Shown here: one piece after another, positions 55,897-64,000 of the stretch
Position numbering within the stretch: the first letter of the stretch is position 1
Layout of the letters: the number at the start of each line of letters is the position of its first letter
NCBI GenBank assembly: GCA_046329235.1
Contig: JAXLVA010000001.1
Location: forward strand, 2,480,001-2,544,000
Origin: JALONH01 sp046329235
GTDB lineage: Bacteria; Bacteroidota; Bacteroidia; Cytophagales; Cytophagaceae
Length of the DNA stretch: 64,000 bases
Reading direction: 5' to 3'
Notes under the pieces: model-generated
Told to the model about the DNA's origin: nothing
The model's database searches: none
Seen by the model: the letters and a program-made list of their open reading frames with translations, nothing else
Position numbers and translations under genes: made by a program

Positions 55897-56655
55897 TTAA
55901 TCTACTTTTTCTAATTCCTCTTTTTTCTGCAATGCTCTAGCCGCTTCTCTTCTTTTACGCGCATACATATTCAATAACTCCACTAAAAGTGAGAAGAACA
56001 TCGCAGAATAAATATAACCTTTAGGAACATGCTGGTCAAATCCTTCTGCTACTAATAGCACCCCAATAGTCAATAAGAATGATAATGCTAGTACTTTAAC
56101 CGATGGGTGATTATTTATAAAATCACTTATAGGTTTAGCAAATAATAACATCACTAACATAGAAATTATAACTGCTACAATCATAATGATGATCGAGTTA
56201 GACATACCTACGGCAGTTAAAATGGAGTCAAATGAGAATACAATATCTAACAAAACAATTTGAGTAATAGCAGTGGTCAAATTATTCATTGGTTTTATAT
56301 CCTCGAACTCTTCTTCTCCTTCCAGGTTATGGAAAATTTCAGATGTACTTTTATACATTAAGAAAATACCACCTGCGATTAATATTAAATCTCTCCAACT
56401 AAAATCATTTCCCATGAATTCAAACAAAGGTTTGCTCATGTGAACCAACTCAAAGATGAAGGATAATAAAATGACACGAATAATTAAAGCGCCGCTAATA
56501 CCCAATAGTCGTGCTTGTTTTTGCATGTCTTTAGGTAAACGATCAGAGATAATGGAAATGAAAATAATATTATCAATCCCTAGTATTATTTCCATTAAGG
56601 TTAATGTAAGTAGACTGAGCCATCCACCTACAGTTAAGAAAACTTCAAAATGCAT
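55897..56655 (-). CDS. TerC-family integral membrane protein
   Basis: A 252-residue protein with about seven membrane segments. The two acidic motifs, LMEIILGIDNIIFISI (about 20-35) and VLLDIVFSFDSILTAVGM (about 134-151), are the signature of TerC/YkoY/Alx proteins, which export metal ions such as manganese or handle tellurite in other bacteria. The C-terminal tail is basic. No yybP-ykoY-type leader could sit upstream: only 22 nt separate it from the previous gene, so it is in an operon with the OmpA gene. Confidence 0.9.
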   Translation of the reverse strand: MHFEVFLTVGGWLSLLTLTLMEIILGIDNIIFISIISDRLPKDMQKQARLLGISGALIIRVILLSFIFELVHMSKPLFEFMGNDFSWRDLILIAGGIFLMYKSTSEIFHNLEGEEEFEDIKPMNNLTTAITQIVLLDIVFSFDSILTAVGMSNSIIIMIVAVIISMLVMLLFAKPISDFINNHPSVKVLALSFLLTIGVLLVAEGFDQHVPKGYIYSAMFFSLLVELLNMYARKRREAARALQKKEELEKVD

Positions 56656-56677
56656 ATCTGGTTTAAATTATTATTTT

Positions 56678-58708
56678 TTAATAGTCTAGTATGGTAAACT
56701 CTACTCTTCTATTTTTCTTTCTATTTTCTTCGGTGCTGTTATTGGCTATTGGTTTAGTTCCACCATAAGCCACAACTGTTAGTTGGCTAGGTGAAACACC
56801 TTTGCTTATTAAATACGCCTTTACAACGTTTACACGATCTAACGAAAGTTGATAGTTTTTATCCGGATCACCAACACCATCTGTGTGACCGGCCAATTCA
56901 ATTTTTAGTTTGGGATTTGCTTTTAATATCTCAACAATGTTATCTAATTCCGGATAGCTTGATTCAATTAATTTAGAAGTACTTTGATAGAAAAAGACAT
57001 TCTGCATTACTACTTTTTGTCCTTTTTCAATAGGCACTAATTTAAGATTCACTTGAATCTCTTTAAAATCAGCATCGGAAGGAATTTCAATGTGTTCATG
57101 TATAGCAAAGTAACCCGGCACCTCGGCACTATAGCCATAGGTGTAACCACGCGGCAGTACAATACGGTAACTACCGGTAGTTGGATTAGAAGATGCAACG
57201 CCTACATTTTTTCCTGAACTTAGATTATCGTAAGATATGGAAGCTCCAACAGGATCTCCTGTTTTTTCATTGAATACAGTACCATATACGATAACTACCG
57301 GATCAGGTTTTACATTTGGCGAAAGCTTAACTGTAAAAACATCTGATTGATATTGATCATTTCTCCAAGCATAGATATATGCTAAGTCTCCTGATGCCGG
57401 AACAGAGAATCCTAATTGACCTGCATCATTATTGATAGTTGGGCCAAGGTTGACAGGTTTAGACCAACGCGTCCAAGAATCGTCTAAACGTTTAGTCACA
57501 AACAAATCATAACCACCATAACCAAGATGACCATTGGAAGCAAAATACATGGTCTTCCCATCTGCAGCAAGGAATGGTGTAGCGTCGGATTGAAAGGTAT
57601 TAATATCTTCACCTATATTTTTAGGCGTCGTCCAAATTCCATTATCCTTTAAAAAGGAAACATAAATATCTAAATCTCCTATGCTGTTGTCCATCTGAAT
57701 TCCCATTAATAGCGTTTTGCCATCGGCAGCTAAAAAATAGGAAGCGTATTGATTTAAATTAGCAAATGATTCAAACTGTAATGCTTCAGGCAACGACCAT
57801 TTGTGATTAGACTGTATATGTGTTATAGACACCCCATTGCCTTTACTGGAGCCATCGGCATTGTACTCATTGGCAACCAACAAAGTATTTACGTTAGGCA
57901 TGATAGATGTAACAAAATTATTACCCGAATTGTTTAATGGCAGCCCCATTGCTTTCGCATCCGTCCAATGACCGTGTTCCAAAGTTGAATACCAAATGTC
58001 TGTATTGTTGATATTCCCTACAGTAGATGGATGACCGGAGCGGGCGAAGTATAATGTCTTCCCATCGGATGAAATAATAGGATATGTTTCTTTGTAATAC
58101 GAATTAACTGCATTACTTAGAGGAGTAACCGGCCCTATCAAATCATTATCTTTCGCTTGATTGATTTGTAAGTTAATAGGGTCTTTAGTGGAGGCGATCC
58201 CGATGGCGTCAATATAGTTCCAACCGTCTACTTTTGCAGCATCACATACGATGGTTGCTGCTATTACAGGTGATCCCGACTTTTTAAATGGGATAGAAAG
58301 CACTCTGTATTTCTCTGTTATATTACCGGCATTCGCTTTATATACCGAATAAGACTTTCCATTCTGCTCTTGAATGATAATAGACGTTATCGACCCCGGG
58401 TTTGCTACTTCTATTATTACAATTTGTTCAGCCACTATAGGTTTATAAAACCCAACGGTAAGACTTACCATCTTTTCAGGCAAGCTAGATGAATTGTAAC
58501 CGGGTATCCAACTCAGTCCATTTTCTTTGGTAGTGTAACCGGGATAAACATCCGGCACCCCTAATGCTTGTTTTTTACTCCAGTACTCACCATTGTATGT
58601 ATCCGTAGACATAATTACCTTCTGCGCCCAACGAACTTGTTGTTCTTGAGCCAGAGAAGTAACACTATAGAATAGACTGATGAAGAAAAAATAAAATGTT
58701 TTTTTCAT
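56678..58708 (-). CDS. OmpA-family protein with PD40 repeats
   Basis: A 676-residue exported protein. Signal peptide MKKTFYFFFISLFYSVTSLAQ. Residues about 22-185 form a discoidin-like module with WA.KVIMSTDTY....W..KQALG. PD40/WD40-like beta-propeller repeats span about 210-460 (YPIISSDGKTLYFARSG, DATPFLAADGKTMYFASNGHLGYGGYDLFV). A carboxypeptidase-regulatory/CNA-B-like domain (VYGTVFNEKTGDPVGASISY) is near 480-560, and the C-terminal OmpA domain (FFYQSTSKL, LAGHTDGVGD, NRRVEFTILDY) binds peptidoglycan. PorE of the type IX secretion complex has this layout, but homology to PorE itself is not proven. Confidence 0.88.
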   Translation of the reverse strand: MKKTFYFFFISLFYSVTSLAQEQQVRWAQKVIMSTDTYNGEYWSKKQALGVPDVYPGYTTKENGLSWIPGYNSSSLPEKMVSLTVGFYKPIVAEQIVIIEVANPGSITSIIIQEQNGKSYSVYKANAGNITEKYRVLSIPFKKSGSPVIAATIVCDAAKVDGWNYIDAIGIASTKDPINLQINQAKDNDLIGPVTPLSNAVNSYYKETYPIISSDGKTLYFARSGHPSTVGNINNTDIWYSTLEHGHWTDAKAMGLPLNNSGNNFVTSIMPNVNTLLVANEYNADGSSKGNGVSITHIQSNHKWSLPEALQFESFANLNQYASYFLAADGKTLLMGIQMDNSIGDLDIYVSFLKDNGIWTTPKNIGEDINTFQSDATPFLAADGKTMYFASNGHLGYGGYDLFVTKRLDDSWTRWSKPVNLGPTINNDAGQLGFSVPASGDLAYIYAWRNDQYQSDVFTVKLSPNVKPDPVVIVYGTVFNEKTGDPVGASISYDNLSSGKNVGVASSNPTTGSYRIVLPRGYTYGYSAEVPGYFAIHEHIEIPSDADFKEIQVNLKLVPIEKGQKVVMQNVFFYQSTSKLIESSYPELDNIVEILKANPKLKIELAGHTDGVGDPDKNYQLSLDRVNVVKAYLISKGVSPSQLTVVAYGGTKPIANNSTEENRKKNRRVEFTILDY

Positions 58709-58711
58709 GGT

Positions 58712-59218
58712 TTATTTATTCAATACAGATCGAAACCCCTTCTGTTCAACAGTAGAAGCCGATTCTTCCACCTTCTCACGAAGTTCCATCTTATAAGCTT
58801 GCAATTTTTGAGCCACTTCCGGTTGGAATGCGCCCACTATTTGAGCGGCAATAATTCCGGCATTCGCAGCACCGTCTAAAGCCACCGTTGCTACCGGAAC
58901 ACCAGAAGGCATTTGTAAAATTGATAACACTGAATCCCAACCATCAATCGAGTTAGAAGATTTTACCGGGACACCAATTACGGGCAACGTAGTTAAAGAA
59001 GCTACCATCCCAGGCAAGTGTGCTGCACCGCCCGCTCCTGCTATGATTACTTTTAACCCACGGTCTGCTGCTTTCATAGCATAATCCACCATGCGCAACG
59101 GAGTGCGGTGTGCCGACACAATCGTCAACTCATATGGAATACCAAATTTCTCTAACATTTCTGCCGCCGCCGACATTACTTTTAAGTCGGACTGGCTGCC
59201 CATAATGATTCCTACCAT
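58712..59218 (-). CDS. purE: N5-carboxyaminoimidazole ribonucleotide mutase
   Basis: A 168-residue class I PurE catalysing the N5-CAIR to CAIR step of purine synthesis. GIIMGSQSDLKVM (3-15), SAHRTPLRMVDYA (catalytic His), GAGGAAHLPGM and GVPVKSSNSIDGWDSVLSILQMPSGVPVAT are the conserved blocks. Works with PurK, encoded 4 nt upstream. Confidence 0.97.
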   Translation of the reverse strand: MVGIIMGSQSDLKVMSAAAEMLEKFGIPYELTIVSAHRTPLRMVDYAMKAADRGLKVIIAGAGGAAHLPGMVASLTTLPVIGVPVKSSNSIDGWDSVLSILQMPSGVPVATVALDGAANAGIIAAQIVGAFQPEVAQKLQAYKMELREKVEESASTVEQKGFRSVLNK

Positions 59219-59222
59219 ACTA

Positions 59223-60365
59223 TTATTCTGCCACTACTTGAATGGCTGTTTTTATTTTATCTGCTTTTTTCTGTAAACCTTCAATCGTTGAATCTAACAC
59301 GGTAACATGTCCCATCTTACGGAAAGGTTTAGTCATTTTCTTTCCATATAAATGCGGGAACACACCCGGAATTTTCATGGCTTCCTCTAAACCATTGTAA
59401 GTAGCAACACCTTCATGGCCTTCCGCACCTAACAGGTTGAGCATAGCTGCCGGACACAGTTGTTCTGTATCACCTAAAGGCATATTTAATATTGCACGCC
59501 AATGTTGTTCGTATTGCGAGGTAGCGTTGGCACGTATAGTTTGATGTCCACTGTTATGAGGACGCGGAGCTACTTCATTCACTAAAATTTCTCCTTCAGG
59601 AGTTAAAAACATCTCAACTGCTAATACCCCTACCAATCCTAATTTTGAGATAACATCTACCGCAATCTTCGCAGCTTTGTTATGTAGATCATCTGTTATT
59701 TCAGCCGGTGCGAATAAATATTCTACTAAATTATATACCGGATGAAACACCATTTCCACTGTTGGGAAAGTAGTTACTTCTCCATTCGGATTACGAGCCA
59801 CGATGACGCTTAACTCTTTTGAAAAAGCGATGCGTTTTTCAAGGAGCCCCGGTTGTGTGAAGCTATTTGCTGCATCTTCTAATGTATCTATCTTTTTTAC
59901 ACCACGACCATCATAGCCTTCTTTGCCTAATTTATGTACAGCTGGCAACATAGATTTATGTTGTGCTATTTGATCTTTAGAATCAATCAGTACAAAAGGT
60001 GCTGTTGGAATATGATGTTCAGAGTAAAAAGATTTTTGAGTTCTTTTATCTTGAATCAGTTCTATGATTTCAGGTTGAGGATAAACCTTTACCCCTTCCG
60101 ATACTAATTTTTTCAATGCCTCAACATTGACATGCTCAATCTCGATGGTAAGAAGATCTTTATCTTTCCCAAATTGATACACCGTATCAAAGTCTTTTAG
60201 ATTCCCTACGGTAAAAGAAGATGCCCAGTGTTTACAAGGTGCTTCTTTATCCGGATCTAGTACATGTATAGATAAATTATAATCTACTGCGGCTTGAATA
60301 AGCATGCGACCTAACTGACCGCCACCCAACAAACCTATTGAATAATCTGCAAAGAAATGTTCCAT
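59223..60365 (-). CDS. purK: N5-carboxyaminoimidazole ribonucleotide synthase
   Basis: A 380-residue ATP-grasp enzyme that carboxylates AIR with bicarbonate and ATP. SIGLLGGGQLGRML opens the N-terminal domain; GKEGYDGRGVKKI is the ATP-grasp loop, and VNEVAPRPHNSGHQTI the metal-binding and product loop. I set the start at 60365 (MEHFFADYSIG), six codons inside the longest frame. First gene of purKE. Confidence 0.96.
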   Translation of the reverse strand: MEHFFADYSIGLLGGGQLGRMLIQAAVDYNLSIHVLDPDKEAPCKHWASSFTVGNLKDFDTVYQFGKDKDLLTIEIEHVNVEALKKLVSEGVKVYPQPEIIELIQDKRTQKSFYSEHHIPTAPFVLIDSKDQIAQHKSMLPAVHKLGKEGYDGRGVKKIDTLEDAANSFTQPGLLEKRIAFSKELSVIVARNPNGEVTTFPTVEMVFHPVYNLVEYLFAPAEITDDLHNKAAKIAVDVISKLGLVGVLAVEMFLTPEGEILVNEVAPRPHNSGHQTIRANATSQYEQHWRAILNMPLGDTEQLCPAAMLNLLGAEGHEGVATYNGLEEAMKIPGVFPHLYGKKMTKPFRKMGHVTVLDSTIEGLQKKADKIKTAIQVVAE

Positions 60366-60418
60366 GGTAATAATAAGGAGCAAGATACAAAAAAGCAGAC
60401 AGAAAAGTACGAAAACGA

Positions 60419-60596
60419 CCTCCCCCTTAATCCCCCTCCAAAGGGGGAAATACGATATACGTTAACATGGATTGTTAATTATCAAGAGCATTAAGAATAC
60501 ACCAATATTAACGTTTAGCATCGTAGCTAACGCTGGCACGGATTCCCCCTTTGGAGAGCTTGTCCCGATTTTTATCGGGAGGGATTAAGGGGGAGG
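60419..60596. repeat. MITE-like palindromic element, copy 1
   Basis: The 16-bp arms (60419-60434 and 60581-60596) pair perfectly. Next inward, CTCCAAAGGGGGAA pairs with TTCCCCCTTTGGAG (60543-60556). The central part shares GGATTGTTAATTAT, ACGTTTAGCA and GGCACGGATTCCCCC with copy 2. A further hairpin, TCCCGAT-TTTT-ATCGGGA (60563-60580), occurs only here. Confidence 0.85.
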
Positions 60597-60606
60597 ATTC
60601 GACATT

Positions 60607-60624
60607 GCCATTTTAATGGTGGGG
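60607..60624. repeat. copy 3 of the dispersed palindrome
   Basis: GCCATTTTAATGGTGGGG keeps CCATTTTAATGGTGGG of the reverse complement of copy 1. It lies 10 nt from the right end of the MITE-like element. Confidence 0.55.
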
Positions 60625-60655
60625 AAAGTATATAATTCAAAAAAAGAAAATAAAA

Positions 60656-60692
60656 AACCCGGAGCCAAGGGGGGAAGACTGGCGTCCGGGTT
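60656..60692 (-). terminator. porin gene terminator
   Basis: AACCCGGA and TCCGGGTT flank a 21-nt loop and on the minus strand a T-run follows. It lies 55 nt past the porin stop codon. Confidence 0.88.
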
Positions 60693-60746
60693 CTTTAACT
60701 AACCAGATGAAAAAATTAACCGTTGTATTTTTGACTCAACTTCGTA

Positions 60747-62018
60747 TTAGAAGGAGTAGATAGCTGCCATACCGATAGTTGCTTGTGCACCCACAGTTTT
60801 GTCAAAAGTGCCATCACCTTTGAATTTGTTGTATCCTTTGAATTCTTTTTGAGCGTCAGTCGCTCCATCCACAAATTGTGGAGTTGCTAAATCTATTCTA
60901 AATTCAGGCTTTAGATTGAAGTGACCATCTTTCAATTTGATGTCACCTGTTAATGTAAATTCATTTACAACAACACCTTTAACACCACCCATAGAACCAG
61001 CTGCGATAGCACCAGTCACATATCTAACACCATCAGCATCATTGAAATGTTCCGCTCTTAAACCTAAACCAAACACATCAGAGAAGGCGTAGTTCAGGTA
61101 TAAAGCAGCACCATACCAAGTAGCAGAGTTATACTTATTAGGATCAGTTGCATCTTGTAATAATTTACCAGAGCCATATGCAGCATTTAAACCGATTTTG
61201 AAGGCGTCATTCACCTGATAGGTAGTTGTTAAATCGAATAAATGAGATGGAGTTTTGATAGAATCTCCTGTACCAATTGGAGTATAGCCAAGAGCTGTAG
61301 GTCCACCTATTGTTGGGAATGACAAACCATTTCTTTCGTCACCACCTACGTAGTTAATATATACATCCCAACCATCTTTAGGAGCTAAATACAATTGGGC
61401 GATTGCTGATTTCTTTTTGTTAAAATCATACATCCCATCCCAACCATTCACAATACCTGCCATTAAACCTACTTTGTCAGAGAACATGTAAGCGGCTTTA
61501 GCACCCGTGTGGTAGAAAGGACCGTTACCAAATAGGTAAGAAAGAGAATAGTTATAGTTTAAAGGAGCATCAATTAGCTCATAACCTATGTGCGTACCAA
61601 ATTGACCTACAGTAAACGTTAATTTATCGGTAGCATTATAGGCCATGTATGCTTGCTTGATGTTAATATCTGTTCCAAACAAGTTACCAAAGTTACCCAA
61701 TGCTGCATTAGGGCCATATGTTAAGTCAATTACTACTTCCGATCTATCGGTTGCATAAGCAAATTTAGTTTGTACTAAACCTAAAGAAAATTGGTTGTGT
61801 TTAATATCAAATATACGCCCAGGATTTTGACCGGATGGTAAACCTCCAGGTACTACAGAAAGATTTTCGGCAAAAGCAGGATTATTCATGTTATACTGAT
61901 AATACATATCAACATAACCGGAAACTGTTAGTTTTCCTTTTGGTTCTTCATCTTGAGCTTTCAATGTGAACGCTGAGAACATGGAAGCTGCCAGCGTAAA
62001 GAGTGCTAATTTTTTCAT
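60747..62018 (-). CDS. outer-membrane beta-barrel porin (BBP2-like)
   Basis: A 423-residue exported barrel. Signal peptide MKKLALFTLAASMFSAFTLKAQ, followed by alternating strands: LTVSGYVDMYYQYNMN, FSLGLVQTKFAYATDRSEVVIDLTYG, LTFTVGQFGTHIGYELIDAP and a terminal aromatic (GMAAIYSF). Resembles the putative beta-barrel porin-2 (OmpL-like) family, involved in passive uptake. It is preceded by an unusually long AT-rich upstream region and followed by its own terminator, so probably monocistronic and strongly expressed. Confidence 0.85.
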   Translation of the reverse strand: MKKLALFTLAASMFSAFTLKAQDEEPKGKLTVSGYVDMYYQYNMNNPAFAENLSVVPGGLPSGQNPGRIFDIKHNQFSLGLVQTKFAYATDRSEVVIDLTYGPNAALGNFGNLFGTDINIKQAYMAYNATDKLTFTVGQFGTHIGYELIDAPLNYNYSLSYLFGNGPFYHTGAKAAYMFSDKVGLMAGIVNGWDGMYDFNKKKSAIAQLYLAPKDGWDVYINYVGGDERNGLSFPTIGGPTALGYTPIGTGDSIKTPSHLFDLTTTYQVNDAFKIGLNAAYGSGKLLQDATDPNKYNSATWYGAALYLNYAFSDVFGLGLRAEHFNDADGVRYVTGAIAAGSMGGVKGVVVNEFTLTGDIKLKDGHFNLKPEFRIDLATPQFVDGATDAQKEFKGYNKFKGDGTFDKTVGAQATIGMAAIYSF

Positions 62019-62607
62019 ACGTTGTGCGTTTTTTGTTGGTAATAAATTGATAAAAGGGTCAGTTAAGGGTTTTACTTAATTTGTGTTCGATATAGAAATA
62101 TTCCAAATCGATTACATTGTAAACATATAAGAAAAAAAACTACCACGCAACCCCTATCCACAAAAAAAGCAAATAAAATGGCATATTTTATGAAATACGA
62201 CTATAAAATATAAAATAAATACAAAATTATATTTTTAACAACTTCAGCCATAAAAGTCTTTTATATTAAAATAGTACAATTTATATACACATACAAATAA
62301 TTGCAATATATCTAGAAATCAAGGGTTTTAGTCAAAAAATAGCCTTTTTTCAAAAAATATAGTTCAAAATCCACCTCACTTACATACAATTTTATATTTT
62401 TTTCATAAAAACATATAAAATTTAATCCTACTTGGCTTAAAATTGATAGTTTTTTATAAAAAGTGGTGTATTTTTTAACCTATAAGATTCATTTTTTGAC
62501 AAAATTGAGTAGTCTTTCTGATTTTTATATGGATTTTGAGTCTATTAAGTATAGAAATTGAAAGAAGGAGGCGTTGAAACACTATTAACAACTATGTTTC
62601 ATTCTCT
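62019..62607. other. AT-rich region upstream of the porin gene
   Basis: About 590 nt of very A+T-rich DNA with no credible ORF. TAATTTTG on the minus strand at 62222-62229 fits TAnnTTTG and would give a leader of about 197 nt, but such words are expected by chance here. Confidence 0.4.
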
Positions 62608-62756
62608 CCTCCCCCTTAGTCTCCCTCCAAAGGGGGAAAAGCTCAACGCCGGCATGGATTGTTAATTATTAAGAGTTGTAGTGGATTATTTCACGTTTAG
62701 CACGGAAGTAAATGTATGGCACGGATTCCCCCTTAGGAGGGAGACTAAGGGGGAGG
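62608..62756. repeat. MITE-like palindromic element, copy 2
   Basis: The 21-bp arms (62608-62628 and 62736-62756) pair perfectly. The middle shares GGATTGTTAATTAT, AAGAG, ACGTTTAGCA and GGCACGGATTCCCCC with copy 1 at 60419-60596. Between copies, arm bases change together (TTAATCCC/GGGATTAA against TTAGTCTCCC/GGGAGACTAA). Confidence 0.88.
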
Positions 62757-62771
62757 AAAAAGTTAACGCAA

Positions 62772-62804
62772 CAAAAAAAGGACGATTGCTCGTCCCTTTT
62801 CTTT
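62772..62804 (-). terminator. gpmI terminator
   Basis: GGGACGA and TCGTCC form a hairpin with A-run and T-run on either side, 23 nt past the gpmI stop codon. Confidence 0.85.
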
Positions 62805-62826
62805 ATTCATTAAGGTAATGATGGAA

Positions 62827-64000
62827 TTACAACAATGACACACCTGTCATCTCTTTTGGTTGAGCCACACCCATTAACTCTAGGATAGTCGGTGCTAAAT
62901 CTCCCAATTTACCATTCTTAAGCGCTTTGTTGTATTCTTTATCTACTAATATACATGGTACCAAGTTCGTTGTATGTGCCGTGTTTGGAGAACCATCTTC
63001 ATTAATCATAACGTCTGCATTACCGTGGTCAGCAATGACAATCACGCTGTAGCCATTATCCAATGCAGTAGTAATTACTGATTCAGCACAATCATTTACC
63101 ACTTCACAAGCTTTCACCGCTGCTGCAAATACCCCGGTGTGACCCACCATGTCCGGATTAGCAAAGTTTAAACAAACGAAGTCTACTTCTTTTGCTTTTA
63201 ACTCTACGTTAATCTTGTCCTTAATTTCATTGGCACTCATTTCCGGAGCTAAATCGTATGTTGCCACCTTAGGAGATGGGCATAACAATCTTTTCTCTCC
63301 ATCAAACGGTTTTTCTCTACCGCCGGAGAAGAAGAACGTAACATGCGGATACTTTTCAGTTTCAGCAATACGAATTTGCTTTTTACCTGCTTTCTCTAAC
63401 ACTTCACCTAAAGTCATTTTAAGATTATCCTTATCAAAGATGACTTTTACATTTTGGAAGGTATCATCATAGTTCGTCATGGTTACATAATATAAGTCAT
63501 GCTTGAACATATTATGCTCATGGAAATCTTTCTGAGTTAAAGCAATAGTAATTTCTCTACCTCTGTCTGTACGATAGTTGAAACAAACGACTACATCACC
63601 TGTTTCAATTTTAGCAAGTGGAGCCCCTGCGTTATCTGTAATAACTACAGGTTTGATAAACTCATCTGTAACACCTGCTTCATAAGACGCTTTAATTGCT
63701 GCTTCAGGGGAAGTGAACTTAATTCCTTCTGCATTGATCATAACATCATAAGCCAACTTCACACGTTCCCAACGGTTATCGCGATCCATAGAGTAATAAC
63801 GCCCTACGATAGTCGCGATTTTACCTGTTGTTTTTTGCATGTGAGCATCTAGCTCTTGAATAAAACCTAAACCACTTTTAGGATCACAGTCACGACCATC
63901 TGTAAATGCATGAACAAAAACATCTTTCAAGCCTGCTTCTTTAGCAATGGTACATAAACCTTTCAAGTGGTTAATATGAGAGTGAACTCCCCCATCTGAT
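62827..64000 (-). CDS. gpmI: 2,3-bisphosphoglycerate-independent phosphoglycerate mutase (5' partial)
   Basis: C-terminal ~390 residues of the glycolytic mutase; the N-terminus lies beyond the window. The frame runs to base 64000, where SDGGVHSHINHLKGL matches the family motif. The apparent Met at 63966 is an internal TTG leucine codon, so no start lies in the window. AFTDGRDCDPKSG, RYYSMDRDNRWERV, PHVTFFFSGGREKPF and IADHGNADVM (metal-binding) are the family blocks. Manganese-dependent and cytoplasmic in known relatives. Full length is usually about 510. Confidence 0.95.
   Translation of the reverse strand, partial: SDGGVHSHINHLKGLCTIAKEAGLKDVFVHAFTDGRDCDPKSGLGFIQELDAHMQKTTGKIATIVGRYYSMDRDNRWERVKLAYDVMINAEGIKFTSPEAAIKASYEAGVTDEFIKPVVITDNAGAPLAKIETGDVVVCFNYRTDRGREITIALTQKDFHEHNMFKHDLYYVTMTNYDDTFQNVKVIFDKDNLKMTLGEVLEKAGKKQIRIAETEKYPHVTFFFSGGREKPFDGEKRLLCPSPKVATYDLAPEMSANEIKDKINVELKAKEVDFVCLNFANPDMVGHTGVFAAAVKACEVVNDCAESVITTALDNGYSVIVIADHGNADVMINEDGSPNTAHTTNLVPCILVDKEYNKALKNGKLGDLAPTILELMGVAQPKEMTGVSLL

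Noticed and set aside
60419..62756. Composite transposon made by the two palindromic copies around the porin gene
   Set aside because: No transposase gene lies between or beside them, and the sequence between is ordinary chromosomal coding and regulatory DNA.

Overview
This AT-rich window (roughly 35-40% G+C by eye) is a stretch of chromosome from a member of the Bacteroidota. Four things point there: type IX secretion (T9SS) cargo with C-terminal sorting domains, OmpA proteins carrying PD40-type repeats, promoter-like TAnnTTTG -7 boxes in place of sigma70 -10 boxes, and the general lack of strong Shine-Dalgarno sequences. No rRNA, tRNA, CRISPR array, prophage or intact insertion sequence was seen. 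Most of the window is housekeeping or envelope genes in short operons.

Layout. 0.2-2.9 kb: a MurG-like glycosyltransferase coupled to a GH1 beta-glucosidase, then a lysine-rich small ORF. 3.0-10 kb: an acidic lipoprotein and the gltBD glutamate synthase operon. 10.3-13.9 kb: a secreted TPR-CHAT protein with a TlyA-type methyltransferase. 13.9-18.1 kb: a tightly overlapping four-gene glycolipid-modification cluster (GT83-like transferase, flippase-like protein, polyprenyl-phosphate GT2, YdjC deacetylase). 18.1-25.1 kb: DJ-1/PfpI protein, fatty acid desaturase, AraC regulator, flotillin-NfeD pair, NlpE/META lipoprotein, cold-shock protein. 25.3-32 kb: Pif1-like helicase, DEAD-box helicase, OmpA protein, SRPBCC protein, MgtC-family protein. 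32-40 kb: leuA-leuC-leuD-leuB-ilvD-ilvB operon. 40-46 kb: two T9SS cargo proteins and a small barrel. 46-48.7 kb: VWA plus MoxR-like AAA pair. 49-54.9 kb: a complete tripartite RND efflux operon. 55-60.4 kb: aldose epimerase, TerC, OmpA/PD40 protein, purE, purK. 60.7-64 kb: a porin and the truncated gpmI gene.

How the genes work together. gltBD and the leu/ilv operon form an amino-acid block in which GltBD supplies glutamate for branched-chain transamination. The four-gene cluster resembles the Francisella FlmF2-NaxD-FlmK route that makes and transfers an amino sugar to lipid A, and probably decorates an envelope lipid. The RND operon, OmpA proteins, porin, flotillin, desaturase and NlpE-like lipoprotein are all envelope functions.

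The most interesting material is non-coding: an 86-nt riboswitch-like leader in front of leuA that starts at its predicted transcription start; a 130-nt structured leader in front of the DEAD-box helicase; twelve decamer repeats with phased A-tracts next to the start codon of a T9SS surface protein; two copies of a palindromic MITE-like element whose arms covary; a dispersed 20-bp palindrome; and a ~138-bp imperfect inverted repeat upstream of the AraC gene.
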